This document shows positions 12,071 to 23,071 of a DNA stretch of 31,335 nucleotides, one piece after another. Origin of the DNA: Pelomyxa schiedti. Its lineage: Eukaryota > Evosea > Pelobiontida > Pelomyxidae. The stretch lies in the NCBI GenBank assembly GCA_020536535.1, contig JAHLWZ010000311.1:3048-34382 (forward strand). The letters are read 5' to 3'. The notes beneath the pieces are model-generated. The model was not told the DNA's origin. It ran no database searches and was given only the letters and a program-made list of their open reading frames with translations. The first letter of the stretch is position 1; each line of letters begins with the position of its first letter. The translations under genes were made by a program, and so were the position numbers.

Positions 12071-13535
12071 TCAGTCAAACCAATCGATGTAAACAACAAT
12101 GCACGTTACATTATCCGTTGTTCCTAGTAAGTTGCGTTAAGTGGGAAGGAAAAGGAAAAAGTGAATCTCACCTGCATCAAGTGAAGCTTGGACTAAACTC
12201 CTGGCGTTTGCAGTTGGATCCATGCCTGCCTCTTTGTTTTTTGCACACAGTGCTACGGCAGTGTCATAGTTCATCTTTGGGGTTTGTAAGTTTCAACGCA
12301 AAAGACAAACTACAACAGACCTTTTCCCAAAGACCATCACAGGCAATTATGATGAATTTTACATCTCGATTAAGGGGAATCTAAAGGTTGGAAATAAGTT
12401 TTTGTAATCTAAACCGAGATACCTCAGTGATATCAGGTATAGGTGAGACAAAATGATCTCTGGATCTAGCGAAGTTTTAACCTCAATAGTTGCACACGCA
12501 GAAGCACACCTGTTGTATGGCAGCTTGAATTCAAGATCGCCAAAAGCTCTGCTTACTGCCAAAGTTCCTAGAACTCGTCCAAACATTACGTGTCCTCCTG
12601 CTGCCTCAATCCTAGAATTGTGTGAGAAAGTAAAGTATTGGAAAATGTTTGCCTTTGTCTTTCACTGAGGATTGTTGGTCGGTGCAGAACACTGATATTC
12701 TTCCCGGTGGTTGGTGTCACTTGTATGACGGCTTCAGCATCACCAAGATTTGCAACCCACATTCTGTTTAGAATGAACATAAAAACAACCAACTTGCATC
12801 TCATACCTGTCGTCAACAATTAGAATTGATATAGCAGTGGCTCCACTGCTCCACATTGGGGACTGTGCAGCTTTGCGGATTTCCTCTTCCATGGTGCCGA
12901 AGCTCGCCTTTAGGGCATCGGCATACCTTCCCTAGTATTTGCGAAATTATGTATCAATCAATTTGGAAGTGAATATGTGTACCTCTTGGAATTCAGGGCA
13001 AGAGGATAGGATGAGATGCAATCTTTGCTCCGCCAGCTCAGCGGTGTCAATTCCTCCGTGGCCGTCGTACACAGCATAATACGCCCGGATCCCTGACGAC
13101 TCTACAAGGGCATTGAGGCAAACATGTGTGTCCTCCATTGTTGGGCGCCTTCCTGTCATAGTGATGAGAAGGTAGGGCTTCACGAAAACAGTGCATACCG
13201 ATTACGGATTCGAAGCCGGAGGAAAGCTTGAATTTTGGAGGCGCTGGCGTCGTTGCTGCGCAAGAAGAAGCTGTGGAGGTAGTAGCGGTTGTGGGTGTGG
13301 AAGTAGTAGCCGCCGTGTCGATTGGAGCGGGAGTTGCCGCTGTGGAGGCCTGCGGTGTCACTGTTGTAGACTCAACAACAGGCGTGGCAGCTACTGCTGG
13401 TGTGGTAGCAGGCTCCGACGCGGGTGTAGCTGTTACTGGAGTGGTTGTCTCCGGTGGAGTTAGTGTTAAAACTTGTGGACTGTCAACGGAAATAACAGGG
13501 GTCGTTATAACTGGCGGTGTGACTGGATCTGACAT
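12071..13535 (-). CDS. PP2C-family (PPM) serine/threonine phosphatase
   Basis: ATG 13535 opens a Thr/Ala/Pro-rich leader of about 110 residues followed by a complete PP2C domain assembled over about eight exons. Visible motifs in order are GRRPTMEDTH, YYAVYDGHGG, WSSGATAISILIV, MWVANLGDAEAVI, GRVLGTLAVSRAFGDLEFK, DHFVSPIPDITE, KFIIIACDGLWEK and GTTDNVTCIVVYIDWFD, ending at stop 12071-12073. The metal-binding acidic residues expected for PP2C (E-D of MED, D of DGHGG, D of CDG, D of TDN) are all present, so it should be an active Mn/Mg-dependent phosphatase. No transmembrane or targeting sequence is visible. The low-complexity leader is probably disordered. It is head-to-head with the Atg1/ULK-like kinase, about 420 bp apart. 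Confidence 0.92.
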
Positions 13536-13955
13536 GGCCTACAAAGGAGAGAAAACCAGCAACAACAAGTCCGTACGTTAGATTATGGAGCGCGACATAA
13601 AACGAAAATAAAAAGACCCACGGTGTCGTTTTATGTCGGTAATCCGGAGCCCGGTTGAGGTGCGTTGCCTGCCTATGTCGCACTTGTTTTTTTTTTGTTC
13701 TTTTTGTTTATTTGGTGTTTTTTCGTGTTCCCCGAAATCTTCTTGTTGGTTTTCGTTTGTCTTTCCGTTCGACCCTCCCTCATTCGCAATGGCATTAGAA
13801 CTCATCTTGGAACCGAGATTGAGAGCCTGATCGTGCAGACTGGAGGATGATCATCAGTCTTGTGGGTGACACTTCAACTTGGGTGAACAAAAGAAAAGGA
13901 AAAAAAAGGAATTTTTTGATTGTGTCGTTAAGTTTGCGAGTGCTGGTATTACCGA
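13536..13955. promoter_or_regulatory. Divergent intergenic region, PP2C / Atg1-like kinase
   Basis: This 420-bp head-to-head gap holds T-rich tracts (about 13686-13735) and an A-rich tract (about 13885-13912). It likely contains both promoters and 5' untranslated regions. No single motif can be assigned. Confidence 0.35.
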
Positions 13956-16900
13956 ATGAGCGACAAACAAGGTAAGGATTTATTGTCCCTCTGTACGCCG
14001 CGCCGCGTGGAAGATCTTCCGCCTAGATCTTCTCTCGTTGTTTTTTCGCATGTGGATCTTTCTTTACTTGTGCAGGTGCTACTGGCCGCGCGCCACCTCA
14101 AGTTGGGGAGTTGTGGGGAGATTATGTGTTGCGCAGACTTGTGGGAAGCGGTGCTTTTGGGAGTGTATGGGAAGCCACGTGCACAAAGTCCTCGGTGGCG
14201 AGCCCTGTTGCTGTGAAGTTTGTTAATCGCGCAGTGATGGATGCCATGACTAAAAAGGTACACTTGCTTTTCGTGATAGAGTACCGGTGCTCATTATTGT
14301 TTCTTGGACAGTACTTGGATCAGGAAATAAGAGTGCTGGAGATGGTTGATCACCCAAATATAATCAAACTTTACGAGACAAAGGTTTTTATGAAAGCGTT
14401 GTGCCTCTTTCTCATAATGTATAAGATAATAGGTGATTACCATATCATCGCCACTGAATTTTGCAGTGGAGGATCCCTGAAAGATTACTTATCTAATTTT
14501 GGTGCAATTCCTGAAGAGAAAATGAGAACCTGGGCCTCCCAATTAGGTTTGATCTACTTTGTTTTGTTTTTGAAAAATCAAAACCAAGTAATTCCCTAGT
14601 CAGTGCTGTGTGTTATTTGAGAAAAAGGCAAATCTCTCATCGTGATATAAAACCAGCAAATGTTTACCTCTACAATGTTCTTCCTTCTTTTTCAACCTAG
14701 AATAGATTCTTCTTGCCTCAAGAGACCCAAATGCACCTGTGAAATGTACAACACTTTCCTTTTACAAATCCTTTGTTTAATATCAACGTAGTTTGCGATT
14801 TCGTAAGTGACAGTTTCACTTGTGGAAGTTTGTTTCTTTATAATAGATTTCTAGGGTTTTGCTCGCAGTTATTGCCAGACTGCTCCAATGCAATCGGCAC
14901 TTGGTTGTTCCCTTAATTCTGTTCTTCTTTCTAATGTTTTTAGGCACACCACTTTATCGGGCACCTGAAATTCCTTTCCAGCAATATGGTCCGTCTGTTG
15001 ATTTGTGGAGCCTCGGACTAGTGCTTCATGAGGCAAGCAATTCTTACATACTGAAGAACTTGTTTTAACAAATCAACAACAGATGTTGACTGGACGACCA
15101 GCTATTCCTGCAACCACCCTTCAGCAACTGGAGGACATTCTTAGCGATCCGTCGGAAATAGAGCTCCCACCCTGTTCTCAACCTTGTGCTGATCTCCTTT
15201 CAGGATTACTGAAAAAGTTTGTTATCCAGTTATCCACACTTTGTCTGACTTTATGTAGGAATCCTGACCAAAGAATATCATATGAGCAGTTAATGCGCCA
15301 CCCTTTTGTGAAAATTGCCACAGCAATTGTTGTTCTACCTTGGATGTCACCTAATCGCCCTCCGCAGTTTATTTCAGTCCAAATAACACCCGATTTATTG
15401 TCCAAGTGCTCTACAATAGGAGACCTTTTAGTATTTATCCCCGTTTTAGGAATAATCTAATTTGCAAACCAGGCCGAAATCGTGAAGAAAGCAGGAGCAA
15501 CTGGTGTTCCACATCAGGCGTTTATCCTTAACAGTGGGGACTCAGATTTCCTGGATTCGAATGAGTCTATTAGTGATCAGACATCTAAGGTAGACAACTT
15601 GTGCCTGAAATCAGTCTTACTTCATTAGCTTCTACGCAACGATTTATTGGTGTTTCCCGTCTGTTTGAGTGACTGCACTTTCCCTGAAAATGTAGCAACT
15701 GGACAACCGGATAATTCTATTGGTACCCTGCACGCCAGTTTATTTTCCCTGTTGACGATTGTTAAAAAGTTGTTTCTCCATGCAGTCCCGGCCTGCCTAA
15801 GGAAATAGCTCAAATAGAGTTACAATTCCTTGGAAAGAAAGGGTTAGTTCAGGTATGATCTCATATAAGCTTTTACGTGGACCAACAAAACAAAAGAGTA
15901 GAGCATCCCTTGCAGTTAACGAGTACTACAATGCAATTTCCTTTCACGAACCCCAGCAGCTTATTTTGAAGGGAATTGTTTGTTTGTGGTCCTTTCTCCG
16001 AAATGCAATGAAGTTGCCCCTCTTTGAAAGACCTCTCTTACTCTTTCCAGGCAATTGAATGAATCATTCTATCGTCAGGTGGACTCTAATAGGGTTACAT
16101 TTAATCAGACAATATCCAAATGCACCCAAATTTTAGATGAGGTTTGCATCTACCGGTGCAATAGTTTAATTCATTTTGCACAAGGCACAAACTATGCCAC
16201 TACCAGTAGAGATCCGTAACCTGCGTACTTACCGCACTGCTATTGATTTGATACTTATGAATAGTATTCCTCTTGACCTGGAAAAATTTCCTTTGCTATC
16301 TGGTAAAAGCCACCTTTAACAACGTAAACCAACTTGTTACTTTGTAGAAGAGAGTGTTCGGGCATACAACACCGCACGTCAACAATTTCAGTTGACGTAC
16401 AAGAAATGTGAGAATGCCACCCCAACGACTAGCGTCAGTACTACAACTAGCAATGCTACCATGAAAAATATTACGGAGCAGTCTATATTAGATGTTGAAG
16501 AGTGCCACGGCGTTATTATGCAGATGGGCGCCACCTCGACCAATATAAACCGCGAGTTTGTTTCATGCATGCAAAGTAGACGTCCACTCCTGTTTCATTT
16601 TTTTAATCTCTCAAAGAAAGCCTGGAGTTTGATGACTTTCTTCGCCGAGTCAAATCTCGCCAACCATTCAGGACTGAGGATGCAGTAGCCATGTTGAGTG
16701 CACTTGATCAATCTGTTGGCATCATTTCTAGCTGTGCAAGTGAAATTAGCAAGTCTCTGAAGCTGTCCTTCAAAACTTGTGTATGCATTACTTAACTGCG
16801 CATTAACTTACAGAAATTTTAGGTCCAATTGTGGAAGCGCTTTGTCAGCCTCACCCAACTACTTTTGGCATATCACAATTGGCACAAGTCTGTCCATGAA

Positions 16901-17627
16901 AGTTGATAATTTCTCGCACTACTTTCAACTAACCCCTCTTGAGTTGTGGATACTCAAAACAGGATGCTGAAGGATGCAGAATACAATCTCACCGTTGCAT
17001 CTAACGTGCGAAACTTGATAGAATGGACTTCACCGTGTGTAAAGCACAGCCAAACTCCGCACTAACAGCAACTTTATAGCCAATACTTCCAGAAAATGTT
17101 GTCAAAGCTTGCAGACGAGTTTATACACAATGTTGATCTAAGAGCCTCGGAAATCCCGAAGTAAGACAACTCCTTTCCCTTCCACACCTTCAGCCAGCTC
17201 AACTAAATCCCCTGCAGAACCCTCGCACTGCTGAACCTGCAGGAGGACACCCTTGCCATCCAACACCACCACTTTGCCCCGGACACAGTGCGGTCCGCTT
17301 TCCTTTCCGTTCTTCCACCCTCCCAAACCACACCCGCAACACCACAAAACACCCCCGCAACATCACAACAACAGCCAACCACGCCGTCAACAGCAAAGCG
17401 CAGCGAGCCGCAGCCATCCCCTACAGCAACAGCAGCAGCAACAGCCACGGCCGCGGCACCAGTCCCACCCACCTCCGGCTTTGCCAATTTCTTTGGTAAG
17501 AACTCCCCTGCCCCCCCATTTCACTTCCTCTCATTATCTCGTTTCTAACACCGGCATACACTGACACAAGGTCTAAGGTGGGGATGACGACTGGGTTTCC
17601 ATACTTCCCTCCACATCTTCATCATAG
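13956..17627 (+). CDS. Atg1/ULK-like serine/threonine kinase with helical C-terminus
   Basis: ATG 13956 starts a five-codon exon (MSDKQ). The kinase domain then assembles with all catalytic elements: VGSGAFGSVWEA, VAVKFVN, EIRVLEMVDHPNIIKLYE, ATEFCSGGSLKDYL, SHRDIKPANILLASRDPN, DF-G split by an intron, GTPLYRAPEI, DLWSLGLVLHEMLTGRPAI and RISYEQLMRHPFV. The HRDIKPANILL form and the GFAR after DFG fit the Atg1/ULK family of autophagy-initiating kinases. About 600 mostly helical residues follow (to about 17160), then a Thr/Pro/Gln/Ala-rich segment and an acidic end, FFGGDDDWVSILPS, before the stop at 17625-17627. The region could correspond to Atg1's C-terminal scaffold, but I see no clear tandem MIT signature; a TBK1-like layout is an alternative. 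Intron 15033-15082 uses a GC donor. Confidence 0.82.
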
Positions 17628-17747
17628 CCCCTTGCCTTACTACCTCTTTTTTGTTTTGTACCATACACATGAACCCTAAGAAAAAAAAAACCATTTTTTT
17701 TTTCCCACTCCCACCTCTTTGCTTGGCCGAGAGGGTGGTACATAAGA

Positions 17748-17818
17748 GCGGGTGTAGTTTAGAGGTAGAACTTCAGATTGTGGCTCTGAAAACCCTGGTT
17801 CGATTCCAGGCACCCGCA
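17748..17818 (+). tRNA. tRNA-His (anticodon GTG)
   Basis: This 71-nt cloverleaf has acceptor arms GCGGGTG and CACCCGC plus discriminator A, a D arm GTTTAGAGGTAGAAC, an anticodon stem TCAGA/TCTGA with loop TTGTGGC (anticodon GTG), and T arm CCTGGTTCGATTCCAGG. Internal A and B boxes are present. A T run just downstream (from 17821) fits Pol III termination. No CCA and no genomic G-1 are encoded, as expected for a nuclear tRNA-His. No intron. Confidence 0.95.
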
Positions 17819-17970
17819 TATCTTTTTCTTATGTTTGTTGTGGAATGTGATACTAGTCACTCCATCACTGTAAACTCCTTTATTTATTTGCTGGTGTTGC
17901 AGACAGAAGTATAATCAGTGGTCGCCGAAAGAGTCCCATCCAGATTCTGTCTGAATCTGCGAACTGTAAG

Positions 17971-18949
17971 CTAAACTGTGCTTTTAAGGAAAGGAAATAC
18001 CGGTGCAGAAAGGTTGTTGCTCAGTGGTGCAAGATCAAGGGATGAGGGGTCTGTGAGCATGAGTCTTTTTGAATGCTGAACTGCCTGTTTTGGTGGGATT
18101 ATGACATGCTGTGGAGTTATCACTTTCGGTTCCATTGAAGAAAAGAAATCCTCATCTTCTTCCGGTTTCTGAGTTGGTGTCGGCTGCGCGGGCAATTGTG
18201 GCTGTGCCGGCTTGTTTATTTGATAATCTGATGTAATGAGGATAAACCATAGAGAGGGAGGGGACAGATATAGAAATATGGTGATCATAAATAAACGCCC
18301 AAGTAGATGGCATACCTTTTGCGGTGAGTACCGCCTGTGGTGCATCCAGCGGCTTCTCCACTTTCTTAGCCGGGCCCTCATCACCCTTGTGCTTGACAAT
18401 CTCAGCCGGCTTCCTGCCCTCCTCGTCCTCATTCACATTCTGGTGGTGGTGAAGATGACCCACACTCGCACTCTCTCCATCGTCTTGGTCTCCTATCTTC
18501 CTTTGTTGTTGTTGTTGTTGTTGTTGCTGTTGTTGTTGGTGTCGAATCTGATGCTGGGGCACAACAGACACCCACGTGTCGTCGGAAGCACCAAAATCGC
18601 CAAAGTCATCGCCGCCATTGTCCATCGGCGTCGGTGTGCTATTTACAGCTCCAGCCGTGGCCGATTTGGCTGCGATGGTTGATGTCGATGTCGATGTTGT
18701 TGATGGTGGTGGTGGTTGTAGTGGTCTGTTTTGTTGGTCGCCGTGGACCGCGATTGTGATAGCGTTGGCCATCGCGGCGTGGTGGTCCGACTCGGGCGGG
18801 TGGGCGGTTGGGGAGTTATGGGACGACGAGGACACCATGGACATGGACGGGGACTCGTAGTCGTCGTTGTTGTTGTTGTTGGCCGACGACGCGGTCTGGG
18901 TGGTGGTGCCCCACGACCACGGCATACACCCCGTTAGCCAGTTGCCCAT
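17971..18949 (-). CDS. Predicted N-myristoylated, polyQ, disordered protein with LIR-like motif
   Basis: Two exons (18949-18316 and 18227-17971) with an 88-nt intron give 296 residues. The N-terminus MGNWLTGCMPW fits N-myristoylation at Gly2 with possible palmitoylation at Cys8, so membrane anchoring is likely. The rest is mostly disordered: Asn, Ser and Thr runs, a Gln run (CAA/CAG codons, about 18500-18540) and His-rich segments. Two acidic-aromatic motifs stand out: DDFGDFGASDDTWVSVVP (about 18560-18610) and EEDEDFFSSMEPKV. The W-V-S-V core after acidic residues fits an Atg8/LC3-interacting region. No enzyme domain is visible. It converges on the Atg1-like kinase, with tRNA-His between, and is head-to-head with the PARP gene. 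Function unknown. Confidence 0.75.
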
Positions 18950-19240
18950 TGCGGTAACTCAATTGTTGGGACGCCGCCTCTACCCTGACTTGCGCAGTCG
19001 TGCGAACAACCAATAATTGTCTGTGTGGTTTCTTCCACAAGTAACAACTCGCTAGCCCCTTCGTCGCTACCACCACGAAACGAATACGTAGTGCAAGGTT
19101 TTCTCTCGATTCTGGCAGAGGCAAGCCCTGCCAAAGGGATACAGTTGTTGTGTGTTTCTGCCAATTTTCTGAGCTGGGGAACAGTGACATTCCCAGAGCT
19201 CTCATCATTTTTTTTTTCCTTGGAGGGTGTGATACAAGAC
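18950..19240. promoter_or_regulatory. Divergent intergenic region, myristoylated protein / PARP
   Basis: About 290 bp between two divergent start codons. Open frames cross it on both strands but carry no recognisable domain. A T run at about 19207-19217 lies 25 bp before the PARP ATG. Probably both promoters. Confidence 0.35.
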
Positions 19241-21659
19241 ATGAGCGGGTACGGATACGGGTACCCCCTACGGCTACTACCTCCCGTCGCAGCAACAACC
19301 AGATCCCTATGGCGGGCGGCGCCAGCAGCCGCGGCAGCCGGCCCAGCGCCCCCAGCAGCAGCAGCCCCCTCCCTCTCGCCTCCCACCACCACGCGTGGTG
19401 TTCTCCTCCACCCCAGCCCCTCCTCCTCCTCCTCCTTCTTCTACCTCCACCGCGTACCCAAGAACATCTACAATCACGACCACGCCACGGTCCCCGGTGT
19501 CGCCCTCGCCCTCGCCGTCGCCCCGGCCCGTAGCCACCCGTGCCGCCACCACCGCGGCCTCGCCCGCCCTGGTGGCCTCCCCCCGCTGTTCCCCGCCCCC
19601 GCCTCGCTTGATGCCTCTCTCTCTGTCTCCCCAGCCCACGCCCTCGCCCACGCCCTCGGCCACGGCCACGGCCACGGCGCCGCCCTCTACCTCGACCTCC
19701 GCGACCACCAGCACGAGCACCAGCACCAGCACGAGCACGAGCACGAGGACGCCGGGCACGCCCACGTCGTTGGCCCCGACGGTTTGTTTTTCTTTATCTT
19801 ATTATATATGAAATCGAGATTGTTATGTGTGTGGTTTACTACATGCATGCCAGCGTTGTAATATTATCTCGTAAAACTTATTAACAAACTTGTTTGTTTT
19901 GTGTTTTGTAGGCCTCCTCGAAGCCTTGGCAAGGAGTTTGTTCATTTCCTGGATGCACGGAATTGGCTTATGTGGACCCTGATACTTACATTGTGTCCAA
20001 ATATTGTTCTAAATCGCATGCTGATGCTGCAGCTCTGTACTCTGATGGGTGTGTGATCACCACCTTTGATGAAGAAAATTGGTCTAAATGCTCCTTCCTT
20101 GTATTATACTCTCACCCTGAACACTTTTTGTTTTAGTAATAATAAGCCTTCGGGAACGTGCATGTTTGGAACTTGCCAAGAGCCGGTTTGGATAGACGCC
20201 AATGGTGAACCATCGCAATTCTGCTCCAGAAGACACAGGGATAGCTTTACCAAGTAATTACCATTTCCTTCATTCCCTTGTAACCTTGCAAAGAGTCCGA
20301 GAGAAGACTCCTTCCAGAGGTAAATAAATTACATTCATCTCCCAACAAGATAATAGTTTCTTATATAGCGTCAATGCACTGTATTTTCCCTGGTTGTTCA
20401 AATCGCTGCTGGGTAGACCCAATTTCAATGGTTCCTTCACAGTTTTGCTCTCGACGCCACCGTGATGAGTACAAGGAAGACTATTGCTCTGATGAAGACG
20501 AGGACGACACTCCGGGAAATTCTTTCACAACAGGTAATCAAATCCAAAGTCGGCAGACCAGTGTAACCAAATCTCCCAAGATCGTGTGTGCAGATTCCCC
20601 AATTGCCCTAAGCACTGTTACGTTGACCCTTGTGGAATAGTTTCTGATTTTTGTTCTCGTTCACACAGAGATGCAATGCAAGTGCGATTTAAAATCTTAC
20701 AGTGCTTGTAATCACAGTCATATAGGAAACCGGGCGTGTTGAATTCCTCGCACCAACATCGGCGGAGTACAAAAGTGTCATTGCACAGTTCGCACTGAAA
20801 TGGGAAAAAGAAGGGCAACCACTGCATGTCATTTCCATATCTAAAGTATATCCTCCAAGGTATACACAAGGAAACAATAAGACTACTTCAGTGATCTCTG
20901 TTTCTTTTCTTTTTGTTTTAGTTGGATCTTTTCGCGTTACATGTCATACCGTGACAGGATCATTCCTCTTGGCTCGTGGGAGACTCCCGGAAATGAGAAG
21001 GTAGAATATAAACTCTTTGAAATCTCACTTTTAATAGAGGAGGTTTCATGGAACTTGCATTTTATGTGATCTTGGTATCAAGAAGAGCAACTCAACACCG
21101 TGTGCCCAGCCAGCATGTTCTATCTGCGGAATTATCCGAAATGGTACGGCAGACTCTTCTTCTCAGATGTCTAACTTTGCCTGCTTTCAGGCTTCAAAGT
21201 AGGCATGACTCCTCCCGAGGCTCGTGCCTTCCAGAGATTTGGCATGGGACTGTACTTTACAAGCACCTCAGGAAAAGCAAACGATTACAGTTCTCCCTCA
21301 GAAAGGCGAACACAATCCGGAGGGTATGCTTCTTCCTTTTTCCATTCCGGAAATCTCACAGTTCACAAAAACAAACCACAGACTGAGGCGAGCAATGCTA
21401 CTCTGCAAAGTTATTGTTGGAAATCCCCATCTCACCAAAGTAAATGCACCCGCACTCGCTGGCCCTCCTCCCGGCTGTCACTCTGGTGTGTGCAGTAGCC
21501 TTTTCTCTACCCGATTCTAACAAGTACACATAAACAGTTGTGGGACAAACCGGCGTTGACCTGAACTATGATGAAGTAGTTATCTACGACGAACGAGCAG
21601 CCATCCCAGCCTACCTTCTATGGTACACGATTCCACCCGATGACCAACAAGACAGCTAG
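19241..21659 (+). CDS. PARP-type ADP-ribosyltransferase with four Cys/His modules
   Basis: The first exon encodes MSGYGYGY and then a long Pro/Ser/Thr/Gln-rich stretch, and the downstream exons are in the +1 frame relative to that ATG (see findings). From 19912 four similar modules follow with spacing C-x4-C-x15/16-C-x3-H: CSFPGC...YCSKSH, CMFGTC...FCSRRH, CIFPGC...FCSRRH and CRFPNC...FCSRSH, three with a VDP and one with an IDA core. The C-terminal catalytic domain has RRFHGT (21038-21055), FGMGLYFTSTSGKANDY (about 21238-21288), RAMLLCKVIVGNP and LNYDEVVIYDE (about 21561-21593), ending with LLWYTI and stop 21657-21659. The H-Y-E triad of PARPs is therefore present, so mono- or poly-ADP-ribosylation using NAD+ is expected. 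The modules probably bind zinc and may contact DNA or protein. Confidence 0.85.
19912..20692 (+). repeat. Four tandem Cys/His protein modules within the PARP gene
   Basis: Module 1 lies in exon 19912-20048. Modules 2, 3 and 4 lie in the following exons at about 20146-20256, 20368-20531 and 20580-20692. All share C-x4-C, a Trp/Tyr-Val/Ile-Asp core and Phe/Tyr-C-S-[RK]-x-H-x-D. The one-module-per-exon layout suggests exon duplication. I do not recognise a named zinc-finger family. Confidence 0.75.
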
Positions 21660-21737
21660 AACTCTGATTCCTTCCTCAATCAACCAGCCACCATACTTTT
21701 TAATCAGCACCATCACAAATCAGACTTACACGAAACA

Positions 21738-21799
21738 CCCAACACAAACCACAATGAAGGTAGTACACACATTGTAAATACCCCAACACAAACCACAAT
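21738..21799. repeat. 18-bp direct repeat spanning the NAXE start
   Basis: CCCAACACAAACCACAAT occurs at 21738-21755 and again at 21782-21799. The first copy overlaps the predicted ATG (21754) and the second lies inside intron 1. Confidence 0.75.
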
Positions 21800-22986
21800 T
21801 TTTGCCTTGTCTACAATTCCATTTCATATTGAGTTGGTTTAAACTGTCTTGTTGACAACATATACAGTACTGCACACAGAGTGAGGCAACATATGTTGAC
21901 GAGACATTCTTCAACAGTCTTGGGTATACATTGGACCAATTGATGGAATTGGCGGGCCTCGCCGTGGCCACTGTGGTACACATGGAATTCCCGCCGTCGA
22001 CACACCCTAGGGTCCTCGTCATTTCCGGCCCTGGAAGTATGCTTCTTGCCAACATGCATGATGATGCTGTATTATATAGGCTTTTTTTTTTGTTGGATGA
22101 TCAGTATACTACTATGTTTAATTTATTTTATGTCATCATGGACTAGAATGGGGATAGATAATATGTGATAATTTGGGCTGTAATAGATAATGGAGGTGAT
22201 GGTCTTGTGTGTGCACGGCATTTGCAGTACTTTGGATACGCTCCTGCTGTTTGGTATCTCTTTCTAATTTTAAATGTATTCCCGCCTTTACTTTTCTTTC
22301 AGGTATCCCAAGCCCGGCAATGCTCCAACTTTGCAGGTTAGTTTCTCTCAGAGCAACAACGAATTTAACAAAACAAAACTAACAACGCACATAAGAACCT
22401 TGTCAAGCAACTTGGGAATCATCACATCCCCGTAATGGCTGAACAACCTGGTCCCTTGACTTCATTTGACTTGATTGTGGACGCAATTTTCGGGTACAGT
22501 TTCAATCCTCCAGTCCGCGGTATTTTTGCCCAAATCATTCAGGTACGATATGTATCTAAATGCCTTTTTTTCTGAATCATTCAGGAAGTGAATTCCAGCA
22601 GCTTACCCATCCTGAGTGTTGATGTACCTTCAGGCTGGAATATAGACACAGGTAGCACACAAATCTCGAAACAAGAACTAACAATTCCAGGGGAGCATCA
22701 AACTGGGATACGAGCCCCTACTGCTGTGATTTCGTTGTCATGTCCAAAGAAGTGCATGGAGGGATACACAGGAATACATTACCTTGGCGGCAGATTTGTA
22801 CCAAAGTGTGTAGAAATGCTTTGTTCTTTTCTGTGTTGTGTTGTGTTTGGTTTGATGCGTGCGTTGTTGAATGGCGAAATATTTGTATTATAGAACTTAT
22901 TTTCTGAATACAGAGTTCTTTCTGATGAAATGGGCCTAGACCTGCCGCAGTATCCTGGACATAGCCAAGTTGTGAAATTACAGTAG
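21754..22986 (+). CDS. NAXE: NAD(P)H-hydrate epimerase (YjeF N-terminal domain)
   Basis: ATG-AAG is joined across a long intron 1 to [16 protein letters not shown], then [104 protein letters not shown] and [15 protein letters not shown], with stop 22984-22986. Motif order and the full domain length match AIBP/NAXE, which epimerises R- and S-NAD(P)HX so that the S form can be dehydrated and repaired. The GPGNNGGDG-type loop, here split by an intron, and the VDAIFG Asp are present. There is no YjeF C-terminal dehydratase domain and no obvious mitochondrial presequence, so a cytosolic enzyme is likely. It ends 85 bp from the convergent NadR-like gene. Confidence 0.93.
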
Positions 22987-23071
22987 GATGAACTTGTAGT
23001 GATTCCCCGAATAAGACAATACAATAAGCAAAGATTCTTTGTTGCCAGTCTCATCAGGGCCAAAACGGGTT

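Noticed and set aside
18495-18542. TTG-repeat as a stand-alone microsatellite
   Set aside because: It encodes the Gln run of the myristoylated protein on the minus strand and is described there.
18816-19392. Minus-strand frames upstream of the myristoylated protein
   Set aside because: They would add a non-conserved leader and destroy the MGNWLTGC N-terminus; no splice support.
19025-19861. 278-codon plus-strand frame covering the PARP first exon
   Set aside because: It reads the same GC-rich sequence in the wrong phase and ends in the intron; the +1 frame joins the zinc-module exons.
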